Shown one piece after another: positions 1 to 9,180 of a stretch of DNA of 64,000 nucleotides. How positions within the stretch are numbered: position 1 is the stretch's first letter; each line of letters opens with the position of its first letter. Source of the stretch: Agarivorans sp. TSD2052 (lineage in GTDB: Bacteria > Pseudomonadota > Gammaproteobacteria > Enterobacterales > Celerinatantimonadaceae); assembly GCF_023238625.1 (NCBI RefSeq), contig NZ_CP096670.1, forward strand, positions 2,469,501 through 2,533,500, in the 5' to 3' direction. Both the position numbers and the translations under genes were made by a program. Under the pieces are notes generated by a model. That model made no database searches. It was given only the letters and a program-made list of their open reading frames with translations, and was not told the DNA's origin.

Positions 1-2
1 AT

Positions 3-170
3 TGCCTAAGTTATTTATTTCGACCGCTGCAACAACAACAGCAAAATTCTAGCGCCAGTGTACGAATGGCCCTACATCCAAGTAAGGCGCCTAATCATAT
101 CAACTATCACCTGCTAAAGCGGCGCGGCGGTGCTCCACTCTACGAGCAAAGCATTCCGCGACTTAACTAG
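3..170 (+). CDS. imuA: ImuA-like SOS mutagenesis protein, C-terminal part only
   Basis: The window opens inside an ORF that stays open in this frame and stops at 168-170. The visible 55 residues end in a Leu-Leu-Lys-Arg-Arg-Gly-Gly stretch followed by a short Pro/Leu-rich tail, which resembles the end of ImuA (RecA/SulA-like) proteins. ImuA is known as the accessory partner of ImuB and DnaE2 in error-prone translesion synthesis. The following gene order imuB-dnaE2 supports the call more than the short sequence does. The 5' part and any LexA box are outside the window. Confidence 0.7.
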   Translation, partial: CLSYLFRPLQQQQQNSSASVRMALHPSKAPNHINYHLLKRRGGAPLYEQSIPRLN

Positions 171-195
171 CCGGTACTTATTATGCAAGTGACAC

Positions 196-1578
196 ATGTA
201 TTGGATATATCTTGATTTTCCTCAACTCGCGTTGGACTTATTGCAACGCGAGTATCCTGCCAATCAGGCCTTGGCTATTCATCACAACAAACAAATCATT
301 CAACTGAACCACTTTGCCTACCAGCTCGGTGTTTATTTAGGTTGCTCACTTAACACCGCCTACCAACTTGCGCCACAATTACGTTTATATGAACAAACTG
401 ATTTATCGTGTGCTGCCTATTTCAACGATTTAGCCCAACAAGCCTTACGTTATTCAGCCCAAGTAGCCCTTCATCCTGAGCAGGGCTTATATATTAGCGG
501 GGCTGGCATGCTCAGCATTTATGAGAAGCCAGAGCGACACCTTAAGCAACTCGCTAAGCACTATCAGCAACAACAACTTAGCTTGCGCATTGCTCATGCA
601 GATACCGCCCTAGCAGCACGTTGGCTAGTACGTTCACAAGATTTAAAACAACGAGGCTCTGGTAGCCAACAATTGATGGATTTAGCGCTCACGGCCAGCG
701 ATCTTCCCGCTAACCAGGTCAGTAGTTTACAAGCCATGGGCTTATATACGGTAAAGCAACTAAACGCCCTACCTAGACCTGAGTTGCGCAAACGGCTTGG
801 TGAAGACAGCTTAGCCGCTTTAGATCAAGCCCTTGGTTTACAAGATACCCCGCTGACATTCATTCAGCAAAAAGCGCACTACCAGCAGCGTTTTCCCCTA
901 CTCAGTGAAACCCACACAACTCAAGGTCTCATGTTTCCGCTTAAACAAGCCTGCCTGCATCTACAACAGTGGTTAAGACAACGTCAACTGTGCAGTAACA
1001 GCCTTATTCTAGAATTACATTTCCGCGATAAACCTAACGAGCAAGTGCTTATAAAGAGTGCCCGTTTGTTACAAACTAGCCAAGACTGGTTAGCCCTGTT
1101 TAGTTTAAAGTTAGCAACCCTGCGTCTACCAGCAGCAGTGACTGAGTTCAGCCTTTATTGCAACGCGTTATACCCTCTTGGTAGTGAAGTAAGGGGCTTG
1201 TTTGAAAGCCAACAAGCAACATCCGATAGTTTACTGTTTGATCAACTGAGTGTCCGGCTAGGCGAACAGGCGATTAGCCGTTTAAGCTGCCAAGCCGATT
1301 ACCGACCAGAGCGCGCTAGTCAATATCGCTCGTTACACCAAGATGTAGTACTAAACGACCCGAGCCTGTTTGCTCGCCCCTGTTGGTTATTACCGCAATT
1401 AAAGCCAATTAATATTCAGCATTACACGCTACTCTCGCCGCCAGAGCGTATCGCCAGTGGCTGGTGGGATGACCAGAGCATTAATCGCGACTATTATATG
1501 GCGCAAAGCCCGCAACAAGGCGTGGCTTGGATCTGCCAAGAAAACCAACAATGGTACTTACATGGTTGGTTTGCTTAA
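196..1578 (+). CDS. imuB: ImuB, catalytically silent Y-family polymerase homologue
   Basis: The 460-residue product has the layout of ImuB, a Y-family DNA polymerase relative that bridges ImuA, the DnaE2 polymerase and the beta clamp during SOS mutagenesis. The N-terminus (YLDFPQLALD, residues 5-14) sits where active Pol IV enzymes carry the metal-binding D-x-D, and only one Asp remains. The second acidic cluster (S-x-D-E) is not visible around residues 95-110 either. Loss of catalytic residues is a family trait, so this is not a local mutation. The gene starts 25 bases after imuA and ends 2 bases before dnaE2, so the three form one operon. Upstream ATG 183 is out of frame. Confidence 0.88.
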   Translation: MYWIYLDFPQLALDLLQREYPANQALAIHHNKQIIQLNHFAYQLGVYLGCSLNTAYQLAPQLRLYEQTDLSCAAYFNDLAQQALRYSAQVALHPEQGLYISGAGMLSIYEKPERHLKQLAKHYQQQQLSLRIAHADTALAARWLVRSQDLKQRGSGSQQLMDLALTASDLPANQVSSLQAMGLYTVKQLNALPRPELRKRLGEDSLAALDQALGLQDTPLTFIQQKAHYQQRFPLLSETHTTQGLMFPLKQACLHLQQWLRQRQLCSNSLILELHFRDKPNEQVLIKSARLLQTSQDWLALFSLKLATLRLPAAVTEFSLYCNALYPLGSEVRGLFESQQATSDSLLFDQLSVRLGEQAISRLSCQADYRPERASQYRSLHQDVVLNDPSLFARPCWLLPQLKPINIQHYTLLSPPERIASGWWDDQSINRDYYMAQSPQQGVAWICQENQQWYLHGWFA

Positions 1579-1580
1579 AC

Positions 1581-4500
1581 ATGAATAACACTCTATTTGC
1601 CGAGCTGAATGCCCAAAGCAATTTTAGCTTTTTGTATGGGGCTTCGCATCCAGAAGAAATGGTTGAGCAAGCCCAAACTTATGGCTATCAGGCCATCGCT
1701 ATTACTGATGATTGCTCATTAAGCGGTGTTGTTCGTGCACATCAAGCTGCTGAACCACTAGCCATAAAACTGATTATAGGTAGCCAGTTCACCACTAATG
1801 AACAGTGCCAGCTGGTAGTATTAGCCAAGAACTTAGTTGCCTACCAACAGTTGTGTCAGTTTATCACTGAAGCTAGAAAAGACAGTAGCAAAGGCTGTTA
1901 CCAAGTCAATTTAGCGCAGTTTGACCAGCGCTTAGATCAGTGTTTAGTGTTGGTGAAAGCCAATCAAACACGACTAGCTGAGCACCTATCTCAGCTAAAA
2001 ACACAGCTCGTACAGCCCTTTTATTTGCTGTTACACAACCATTTATCGCAACCCAGCAGCTTATTGAATGGCTATCGCCAACTAGCCAAACAACACAATA
2101 TTGACTGTGTCGCCTCACTTAACCCCCGTATGCATATTGCCAGTAGGAAGAAACTCGCCGATATTCTAGATGCTATTCGCCAACATAGCACCGTTCAGCA
2201 AGCTGGTTTTTTACTCTCAAGTAATGCCGAACGCCGTTTATTACAATGGCCACATTTACAGCAGCGCTACCAGCCAGAAGAACTAAGCCGCAGCGCCAAA
2301 TTGGCAGAACAATGTACTTTTAGCCTCAATGAAATTCGCTACCAATACCCTAAAGATAATGTACCGCAAGGTTATAGCGCCCAGCAGTATTTACGTCAGT
2401 TAGTGGAAAACGGCGTAAAACAACGTTTTGGCGACAACCTTTCTGTAGCGTTGCGAACGCAAATTGAACATGAATTATCTCTGATTAGCGAGCTTAATTA
2501 TGAGCATTATTTTCTCACCATTTACGATATTGTAGCCTATGCTCGGCAACAAAAAATCTTGTGTCAGGGTCGAGGCTCGGCGGCTAACTCGGTAGTATGT
2601 TATTGCTTGAACATTACCGAAGTGAACCCCAGCCAAGTGGGTTTACTATTTGAGCGTTTTATCTCTAAAGAACGCGATGAGCCGCCAGATATCGACGTTG
2701 ATTTTGAGCACCAACGCCGCGAAGAAGTGATCCAATACATCTATAACAAATATGGCCGCCATCGTGCAGCCCTCGCTGCCAGTATTGTTACCTATCGCAC
2801 CCGAAGCGCGATTAACGAAATAGGCAAAGCATTAGCAATTCCAGCGCATATTCTGCATGGTTTAAATCACAACATTGATTGGCGAGATGGCAGTAGTAAT
2901 ACCAGCCAAAAAATTATCCAAGCCGGCTTATTGCCAGAGAAAAACGCCCGCAGCTTTGCCCAATTGGTGGAGCAACTTCGCGGCTTCCCTCGACATCTGT
3001 CTCAGCATGTTGGTGGTTTTGTGATTGCCCAAGATAAACTGTGTCATTTAGTCCCCATCGAAAACGCTGCCATGGCCGATCGTACAATTATTCAATGGGA
3101 TAAAAACGACTTAGAAGCCCTGCATTTAATGAAGGTGGATATATTGGCCTTGGGTATGCTTAGCGCTATTCGCCGCTGCTTGACCAGTTTAAGCGAGCGT
3201 GAGCAACGCACCATTAATCTTTGCGATATTCCACAAGACGATAGCGCCACTTACGATATGTTGTGCCAAGGCGATAGTGTGGGGATTTTTCAAGTGGAAT
3301 CACGAGCCCAGATGAGTATGTTGCCCCGCTTAAAACCGCGTAATTATTATGATTTGGTGATAGAGGTGGCCATCGTACGACCAGGGCCTATTCAAGGTGA
3401 TATGGTGCATCCCTATTTGCGGCGGCGTAACGGTGAAGAAGCTGTTGACTACCCTAGCCCTGAAGTTGAAGCGGTATTGGCTAGAACCTTGGGAGTGCCT
3501 ATTTTTCAAGAACAAGTGATAAAACTCGCCATGGTGGCAGCGGGTTTTAGTGGCGGAGAGGCAGATCAACTCCGCCGTGCGATGGCCGCTTGGAAGCGTA
3601 ACGGCAAGTTGTCTTATTTTCGCGATAAGTTGGTCAACGGTATGCAAGCGCGTGGTTACCCTGCCGCTTTTGCTGAACGCTTATTTTCACAAATACTCGG
3701 CTTTGGTGAATATGGTTTCCCTGAGTCACATTCTGCCAGCTTTGCCCTATTGGTATATATATCTTCATGGTTAAAGTGCCACGAGCCCGCCGCCTTTTGC
3801 TGTGCTCTACTAAATAGCCAACCCATGGGGTTTTATAGTCCAAGTCAGCTAATTCAAGATATTCAACGTCATGGGGTAAGCATATTACCAATTGATATTA
3901 ACCAGAGTGACTGGGAGCACAAACTCGATTACACCCACGAACCCAAAGGTGCTGTTCGTCTTGGCTTAAAGCAAATAAAAGGTTTAAACAAAAGTAAATT
4001 TTCCCAACTGTTAGCTAAACGCCCAAGCCAAGGGTTTAGCCACTTAGCTCAACTCACTGAACAGCTCGATAAAACCAGCTTAGAATCGCTAGCTAGCGCC
4101 GATGCCTTTGCCTGTTTGGCTGGACACCGCCATCAAACTCGTTGGCAAATGAGTGGCACCGAAGCGCCATTACCACTATTTCCGATGCCCGAAGAAGCTA
4201 CGGTAAACTTGGCAGCACCTAGTGAAGTAGAAGATATTAAGCAAGACTATCTAGCCACCCGCGTCAGCTTGCGTCGCCACCCGCTACATATACTGCGTGA
4301 ACACCAAGCGCTAAAAAATTGTTATTCGCAGGCGCAATTACATCAGTGTAAACACGGTCAGTTAGTTAAGGTCGCAGGACTCGTGGTAGGCCGACAGCGC
4401 CCAGGTTCTTCGGCCGATGTCACCTTCGTCACCTTAGAAGATGAAACAGGCAACAGCAATGTGATAGTCTGGTCAGCAACCGCTAAAGCACAACGCCAAG

Positions 4501-4640
4501 CCCTTGTTTCAGCTCGTCTACTCAAGGTTTCGGGACGACTAGAGCGCTGTGATCAGGTGATACATATTATTGCGGGGAAGTTAGAAGATTGCTCGTGGTT
4601 ACTGGCTGATCTATCGGTCCGTTCCCGCGATTTTCGCTAG
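1581..4640 (+). CDS. dnaE2: DnaE2 error-prone DNA polymerase III alpha subunit
   Basis: C-family replicative-type polymerase used for damage-induced mutagenesis together with ImuA and ImuB. The first 200 residues form a PHP domain (NFSFLYGASHPEEM and AITDDCSLSG are visible). The catalytic Asp motif PDIDVDF lies near residue 370. An OB-fold segment (VKVAGLVVGRQRPGS) sits near residue 930. The ORF is open from 1527, but ATG 1581 begins the typical family N-terminus directly after the imuB stop and gives 1019 residues, close to the usual DnaE2 length. Unlike housekeeping DnaE it ends soon after the OB fold. No terminator is evident before the next gene. Confidence 0.95.
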   Translation: MNNTLFAELNAQSNFSFLYGASHPEEMVEQAQTYGYQAIAITDDCSLSGVVRAHQAAEPLAIKLIIGSQFTTNEQCQLVVLAKNLVAYQQLCQFITEARKDSSKGCYQVNLAQFDQRLDQCLVLVKANQTRLAEHLSQLKTQLVQPFYLLLHNHLSQPSSLLNGYRQLAKQHNIDCVASLNPRMHIASRKKLADILDAIRQHSTVQQAGFLLSSNAERRLLQWPHLQQRYQPEELSRSAKLAEQCTFSLNEIRYQYPKDNVPQGYSAQQYLRQLVENGVKQRFGDNLSVALRTQIEHELSLISELNYEHYFLTIYDIVAYARQQKILCQGRGSAANSVVCYCLNITEVNPSQVGLLFERFISKERDEPPDIDVDFEHQRREEVIQYIYNKYGRHRAALAASIVTYRTRSAINEIGKALAIPAHILHGLNHNIDWRDGSSNTSQKIIQAGLLPEKNARSFAQLVEQLRGFPRHLSQHVGGFVIAQDKLCHLVPIENAAMADRTIIQWDKNDLEALHLMKVDILALGMLSAIRRCLTSLSEREQRTINLCDIPQDDSATYDMLCQGDSVGIFQVESRAQMSMLPRLKPRNYYDLVIEVAIVRPGPIQGDMVHPYLRRRNGEEAVDYPSPEVEAVLARTLGVPIFQEQVIKLAMVAAGFSGGEADQLRRAMAAWKRNGKLSYFRDKLVNGMQARGYPAAFAERLFSQILGFGEYGFPESHSASFALLVYISSWLKCHEPAAFCCALLNSQPMGFYSPSQLIQDIQRHGVSILPIDINQSDWEHKLDYTHEPKGAVRLGLKQIKGLNKSKFSQLLAKRPSQGFSHLAQLTEQLDKTSLESLASADAFACLAGHRHQTRWQMSGTEAPLPLFPMPEEATVNLAAPSEVEDIKQDYLATRVSLRRHPLHILREHQALKNCYSQAQLHQCKHGQLVKVAGLVVGRQRPGSSADVTFVTLEDETGNSNVIVWSATAKAQRQALVSARLLKVSGRLERCDQVIHIIAGKLEDCSWLLADLSVRSRDFR

Positions 4641-4688
4641 TATACCAGCGGCAAATTTACACAACATAGCAAAAGAAGTAGGACAAGA

Positions 4689-5297
4689 ATGTTAGACCGT
4701 TACGCCATAAAAGTCATAAAAGCCCCGTTAGATTACAGTGCCAAATTACTCGATAATGCAGGTTTTAGCGCTAATCAAATTACCTTAATCGGCTTTGCTA
4801 TTGGTTTAGCGGCTATCCCCTTCTTAGCATTTCAGCAATACACCATTGCACTTATACTCATCTTACTTAATCGCAGCTTTGATGGTCTTGATGGTGCATT
4901 AGCTCGACGCCAAGGCTGTAGTGATTTTGGTGGCTACTTAGACATTGTTTGTGACTTTATTTTTTACTCGGGCATTGTGTTGGGTTTTGCCTTGGCCGCG
5001 CCTGAGCAAAATGCCCTAGCGGCCAATCTACTGATCTGGACCTTCATGGGCACTGGTTCAAGCTTCTTAACCTTCGCTATTATGGCGGCCAAGCGCAATA
5101 TAGATAGCACGGTATATCCCCACAAATCTTTGTATTACCTGGGGGGATTAACCGAAGGCACCGAGACCATAGCCACCTTTGTACTATTTTGTTTATTCCC
5201 GCAATACTTCAGCGCAATAGCGTTTTGTTTTGCGGGCTTATGCGCGATTACAACGGTGACACGAATCATTGCAGCCAAAGCGACATTTACTGATTAA
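4689..5297 (+). CDS. CDP-alcohol phosphatidyltransferase family membrane protein
   Basis: A 202-residue integral membrane protein with several hydrophobic segments and the CDP-alcohol phosphotransferase signature around residues 65-86 (DGALARRQGCSDFGGYLD, then D four residues on). These enzymes move a phosphoalcohol from a CDP-linked donor onto an acceptor in the inner membrane. The substrate cannot be read from the sequence; it is smaller than and unlike PgsA or PssA elsewhere. The spacer after the A-R pair is seven residues rather than the eight of the textbook motif, which I believe also occurs in related unnamed family members. It lies 48 bases after dnaE2 with its own AGGA ribosome site and may be read from the same transcript. 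Confidence 0.8.
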   Translation: MLDRYAIKVIKAPLDYSAKLLDNAGFSANQITLIGFAIGLAAIPFLAFQQYTIALILILLNRSFDGLDGALARRQGCSDFGGYLDIVCDFIFYSGIVLGFALAAPEQNALAANLLIWTFMGTGSSFLTFAIMAAKRNIDSTVYPHKSLYYLGGLTEGTETIATFVLFCLFPQYFSAIAFCFAGLCAITTVTRIIAAKATFTD

Positions 5298-5365
5298 GAA
5301 TATAATTTAACCGCCATTTGACTCAATGAGCGACTAACATCATTCGTCGCCCACCGCGAAATAAC

Positions 5366-6292
5366 CTAAGCTAAATGCTGTTTAAAAAAGTTCAAGGTGC
5401 GGCTCCATGCTAACTCGGCATTATCTTTATCATAGCGACCGGTAGAGTCATTATGAAATCCATGGTTAGCTTGGGGATACATGTGCATCTCAAATATGGC
5501 ATCATTGGCCTTTAGGTCTTGCTCATAATCAGGCCAAGTTGCATTAACTCTTTTATCTAACTCTGCGAGTTGAATGAGCAAAGGCGCTTGAATATTTGCT
5601 CTCAACTCTTTTGCCGCAGGTGTACCATAAAAAGGAACACCTGCCGCTAATTGCTCACCCATTCTGGCTGCCAACATATTGACCACGTAGCCACCAAAAC
5701 AAAAACCAACAGCCCCTAATTTACCATTGCTGGCGGGGTGAGCCTTCAAAAAAGACGCTGCGGCGAGAAAGTCTTGTTCTATTTTAGCTTTGTCGAGGGA
5801 CTTCTGCATGCTTCGGCCTTCGTCATCGTTGCCGGGGTAACCACCTAAGGTATGCAATGCGTCTGGGGCAAAAGCGATAAAACCTGCTTTAGCCAAGCGC
5901 CGAGCGACATCTTTAATATAAGGATTTAATCCTCTATTCTCATGCACCACCAACACCACCGGGGCTTGACCACTTAAGCTCGCAGGAGTAACCAAATAAC
6001 CACGCCCCTCACCATAGCCATTGGGTGATGCAAACGTAGCGTATTCAGCTTTAATGTCCGCATCGTTAAACGACACCTGCTCAGCTAAAGCATAGTTAGG
6101 TAACAATGCCGCAGAGAGAACCGACATAGAAAAACCCAACGCGACCAATTTAGACAGCTTGGCTAAGAAAGTACGCCGGTCAATAAGTCCATGAGCATAT
6201 TCATCGTACCAGTCAAAGGCTTCTTGCGGAATCGAGTATTCGGGAGAATGAGTAGAGTACTGCTTGTATGTATTCTGAGTAGGGGATGTCAT
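5366..6292 (-). CDS. Exported dienelactone hydrolase family protein (Tat signal)
   Basis: Alpha/beta hydrolase of the dienelactone hydrolase family, 308 residues. The nucleophile is Cys198 in GFCFGGY; Asp246 (AELDKR) and His277 (NHGFH) complete the expected Cys-Asp-His triad. Residues 39-66 carry an Arg-Arg-x-Phe-Leu stretch (DRRTFLAKL) followed by a hydrophobic run ending in ALA, the pattern of a twin-arginine export signal, although it sits unusually far from the N-terminus behind a 35-residue polar leader. Start chosen at the second ATG, 6292, because GGAG lies nine bases before it; the first ATG at 6307 has no ribosome site. The natural substrate is unknown. It stands alone between convergent and divergent neighbours. 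Confidence 0.85.
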   Translation of the reverse strand: MTSPTQNTYKQYSTHSPEYSIPQEAFDWYDEYAHGLIDRRTFLAKLSKLVALGFSMSVLSAALLPNYALAEQVSFNDADIKAEYATFASPNGYGEGRGYLVTPASLSGQAPVVLVVHENRGLNPYIKDVARRLAKAGFIAFAPDALHTLGGYPGNDDEGRSMQKSLDKAKIEQDFLAAASFLKAHPASNGKLGAVGFCFGGYVVNMLAARMGEQLAAGVPFYGTPAAKELRANIQAPLLIQLAELDKRVNATWPDYEQDLKANDAIFEMHMYPQANHGFHNDSTGRYDKDNAELAWSRTLNFFKQHLA

Positions 6293-6528
6293 TGTCGTAA
6301 TCTCCATTTAATAAGCCAATCATCAAGCTTTAGCAAGAAAGCTGCTGATATCTAGTAAAGAGCTTAATGTTAAATAAATCCACCTTTTGTTGATTATTTG
6401 TATTTTTAAATGATGAATACCAAGAAGGCAGTTTGAGCCTCTAGCTAGCACCTCTGAGCGCGCTCTAAAATGATTTGTTCGCGCTATGTTACACTGCCTC
6501 CTATCAGATTTTGCTTTAGTAGTCGGCA

Positions 6529-7254
6529 ATGCGTTTAGACAAATTTATATGTAAAAGTACCCTCTTAAATCGCCTTCAAGCCCAAACCCTTATTCGCGAA
6601 GGGCAAGTAATGGTAAACCAAAAAGTGATAAAGGAAGCCAATGCTCAGGTGCATGCAAATAATTGCGTAACGATGAATAAACAAATACTAATAGCGAGGC
6701 CACCTCGCTATTTGATGATTCACAAACCGGCCAACACTGTTTGTTCCAATGTCGATGAAGTTTACCCATCAGTATTCTCTGCAGTAGGCTTATATAGCGA
6801 AGAGAACCATCGCCAATATGATGTAGCACTAATGCATATTGCAGGTCGTTTAGATGCTGATACCACAGGCTTAGTGCTCGCCACCGACGATGGACATTGG
6901 TCATTTAATATTACTCGGCCAGATCAGCACTGCCAGAAAGTCTATCGGGTAAATTTACGTAATCAGATAAGCCAACAATCAATAAGTGCTATACAACAGG
7001 GAATAAAACTTCAAGGTGAGGATAAGCTTACCCGCCCTGCAATTATTCAGCTCCTGTCTCCTAAACAAGTACTGCTAACCATCACAGAAGGAAAGTTTCA
7101 TCAAGTTAAGCGAATGTTTGCTGCTATCGGTAATAAAGTAGAGGCCTTACATCGGCAGCAAATTGGTAAAGTAAAACTAGATATCCCCCCTGGGGTTTGG
7201 CGAGAGTTGAATCAACAAGAAATAGATAGTTTTACCGAATCAAACACGCTTTGA
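6529..7254 (+). CDS. rsuA: RsuA-type 16S rRNA pseudouridine synthase
   Basis: The 241-residue protein has an N-terminal S4 RNA-binding domain (MRLDKFICKST to about residue 60) and a pseudouridine synthase domain with the RluA/RsuA-type catalytic motif AGRLDADTTGL, catalytic Asp109. The C-terminal GKFHQVKRMFAAIG motif is typical of RsuA, which makes pseudouridine 516 in 16S rRNA. The length agrees with E. coli RsuA (231). The closely related RluE/RluF enzymes cannot be fully excluded, but the N-terminal S4 domain argues against RluE. Monocistronic. Confidence 0.87.
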   Translation: MRLDKFICKSTLLNRLQAQTLIREGQVMVNQKVIKEANAQVHANNCVTMNKQILIARPPRYLMIHKPANTVCSNVDEVYPSVFSAVGLYSEENHRQYDVALMHIAGRLDADTTGLVLATDDGHWSFNITRPDQHCQKVYRVNLRNQISQQSISAIQQGIKLQGEDKLTRPAIIQLLSPKQVLLTITEGKFHQVKRMFAAIGNKVEALHRQQIGKVKLDIPPGVWRELNQQEIDSFTESNTL

Positions 7255-7465
7255 GGCAACGCGAAAAATAACATTCACCCTGGTAACGGTGTTCCAATAA
7301 GTGCTTAACCACAACCAACGTTATATGAGTCAGTACAACGCTATACCTTGGGTTTTCATCGTATAGCTGCCGACCGCGATAATGCTGAACGATAAACACT
7401 GAGGCGGCTTGCAAGCAAGGCTTAAGTTGCGCACAATACGACGACTATTGATGAGAGGTAAAATA

Positions 7466-7909
7466 ATGATTTCGAAGTGGGCAAAACGTTTCTTTCAAAT
7501 GGCTGAATTAGTTGGCTCATGGAGTAAAGATCCATCGACTCAAGTAGGTGCCGTCATTACCGAGCATAATCGTATTGTATCTCTCGGATTTAATGGATAC
7601 CCGCATGGTATTTCTGACAGTGCTGAAACTGACAATCGCGAAATGAAATTGCTTAAAACCTTACATGCCGAAGAAAACGCTATTTTATTTGCCAAGCGAG
7701 ACTTATCGGGTTGCGAAGTATGGGTTACTCACTTCCCCTGCCCTAATTGCGCAGCTAAAATCATTCAAACCGGTATCACTACTGTGCACTGCCCAGAACA
7801 AAGTGAAGACTTTCTTTCACGTTGGGGAGAGAAGATAAAAATCAGCCAAGATATGTTTGCTCAAGCGGATGTAGCTGTGGATTGGTTACCGTTAGAAGAG
7901 CTTCATTAA
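7466..7909 (+). CDS. Deoxycytidylate (dCMP) deaminase family protein
   Basis: Zinc-dependent deaminase fold, 147 residues. His67-Ala-Glu69 and the Pro-Cys92-x-x-Cys95 motif give the zinc ligands and the catalytic Glu. The sequence around SKDPSTQVGAVI and GFNGYP is characteristic of the dCMP deaminase/ComEB group, which converts dCMP to dUMP for thymidylate synthesis. The ORF is open from 7409, but the ATG at 7466 is preceded by GAGAGG with seven bases of spacing and starts the family N-terminus (MISKWAKRF). E. coli-type enteric bacteria use dCTP deaminase instead, so this is a useful metabolic marker. It is convergent with the next gene. Confidence 0.85.
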   Translation: MISKWAKRFFQMAELVGSWSKDPSTQVGAVITEHNRIVSLGFNGYPHGISDSAETDNREMKLLKTLHAEENAILFAKRDLSGCEVWVTHFPCPNCAAKIIQTGITTVHCPEQSEDFLSRWGEKIKISQDMFAQADVAVDWLPLEELH

Positions 7910-7953
7910 GCCACAATCAAAAACACTGACCTTCAGCGCCCTAATTCACTGGA

Positions 7954-7984
7954 CCATAGAACATTAAACGTTGCTGTTCTATGG
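7954..7984. repeat. 10-bp inverted repeat between convergent genes
   Basis: CCATAGAACA at 7954-7963 is exactly complementary to TGTTCTATGG at 7975-7984, with an 11-base loop. It sits between the convergent deaminase and SBF transporter genes where a shared terminator would be expected, but no T-run follows on either strand. It may act as a transcript-end stabiliser or weak terminator. Confidence 0.4.
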
Positions 7985-7992
7985 CTTAGTGT

Positions 7993-8973
7993 TTAATCGC
8001 TAGCTCGAGCGGCGTAGCGATTTGCTAATATTGCGCAATAAAATATTTGTATCGGGTGATAGAGCATGATTGGCAACAACAGCATGCCCAAATTAGGATC
8101 ACTGCCAAAAATCACTTTGGCCATCGGCACCCCCGCCGCTAAGGTTTTTTTAGAGCCACAAAATACTGCGGCTATTTCGTCTTCAACAGAAAAATGAAGT
8201 TTTCTAGCCACATAAACTAAGCCATTAATCACTGTCAGCAATACCAGAATACACATCAATAAGGCGAGTAATAATGTCGTTAAGCTGAAACCGCCCCAAA
8301 TATTCTCCACCACTGAGTCGCAAAACGCGTTGTATACGATCAGTAAAATTACCCACTTATCAATTTTATTGACCACATTTTTGTGTCGCTGAAACGAGTT
8401 AAGCAAAAACGGACGTAATAGTTGCCCTGTCACCATAGGCAATAACAACATTTTGCAAATAGCACTCACGGTGGCGCCAATATCCATGCTTACCCCATCA
8501 AAGCCCATAAACAACTGAACCAACAAGGGCGTAATTAATACCCCAAGCAAGCTAGATAAGGAGGCATTGAATACCGCACCAGCCACATTACCCTTAGCAA
8601 TGCTGGTCATTGCCACAGAAGATGAAATGGTGCTGGGTAGCGTAAATAAAAAGCAAAACCCAAAAGCCAAAGCACTGGGCATTAAGGCATGCAGAGCATC
8701 GCCAAGCAACAACCATAACAGCGGGTAAAATAAGAAGGTCGTGGATTGAACCAATAGGTGCAGACGCCAATTCTGGATGCCCTGTCTTATTTCTCGTGGA
8801 GAGAGACCTACACCATGTAGAAAAAAGATAATAGCTATGCCAACCCCAGTCACACTATCGAGCTGCAATCCCCCCCCAGAACGCCCTAAATTGGGTAGCA
8901 ATAATGCGGCAAATATGGCGAGCAGCATACCCAGTAAAAACCATTCTTTTTTCAGAACAGCTAACAGCTTCAT
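7993..8973 (-). CDS. SBF-like (bile acid:sodium symporter family) transporter, YfeH type
   Basis: A 326-residue polytopic membrane protein with about ten hydrophobic segments. The N-terminal region (VGIAIIFFLHGVGLSPREI) and the C-terminal GSKKTLAAGVPMAKVIF segment match the SBF_like family of YfeH and plant-type relatives of bile acid:sodium symporters. The transported solute is unknown; organic anions are likely from the family. A start at 8973 (MKLLAVLKKEW) is natural. No operon partner. Confidence 0.83.
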   Translation of the reverse strand: MKLLAVLKKEWFLLGMLLAIFAALLLPNLGRSGGGLQLDSVTGVGIAIIFFLHGVGLSPREIRQGIQNWRLHLLVQSTTFLFYPLLWLLLGDALHALMPSALAFGFCFLFTLPSTISSSVAMTSIAKGNVAGAVFNASLSSLLGVLITPLLVQLFMGFDGVSMDIGATVSAICKMLLLPMVTGQLLRPFLLNSFQRHKNVVNKIDKWVILLIVYNAFCDSVVENIWGGFSLTTLLLALLMCILVLLTVINGLVYVARKLHFSVEDEIAAVFCGSKKTLAAGVPMAKVIFGSDPNLGMLLLPIMLYHPIQIFYCAILANRYAARASD

Positions 8974-9180
8974 TATTTAGAAAACTCTTCTATTTGACGG
9001 AATAATGCCATGTTACCTGAATTTAAGTCTGTCGCTAAGTGCGATAAGAACGAGACAGGTCGATAAAGCCAAACTCACAAAGCCTGAGTATTTTTGCAAC
9101 CAAACATAGCGCATTTGGTCATCTCTGCTTAGTTGGAACCTGAACTTAATCAACGGTACCAGCCAAGCATAAATGACCGT

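Noticed and set aside
7232-7414. A 60-codon minus-strand ORF between rsuA and the dCMP deaminase.
   Set aside because: No ribosome site, no recognisable motif, and it overlaps the rsuA end.
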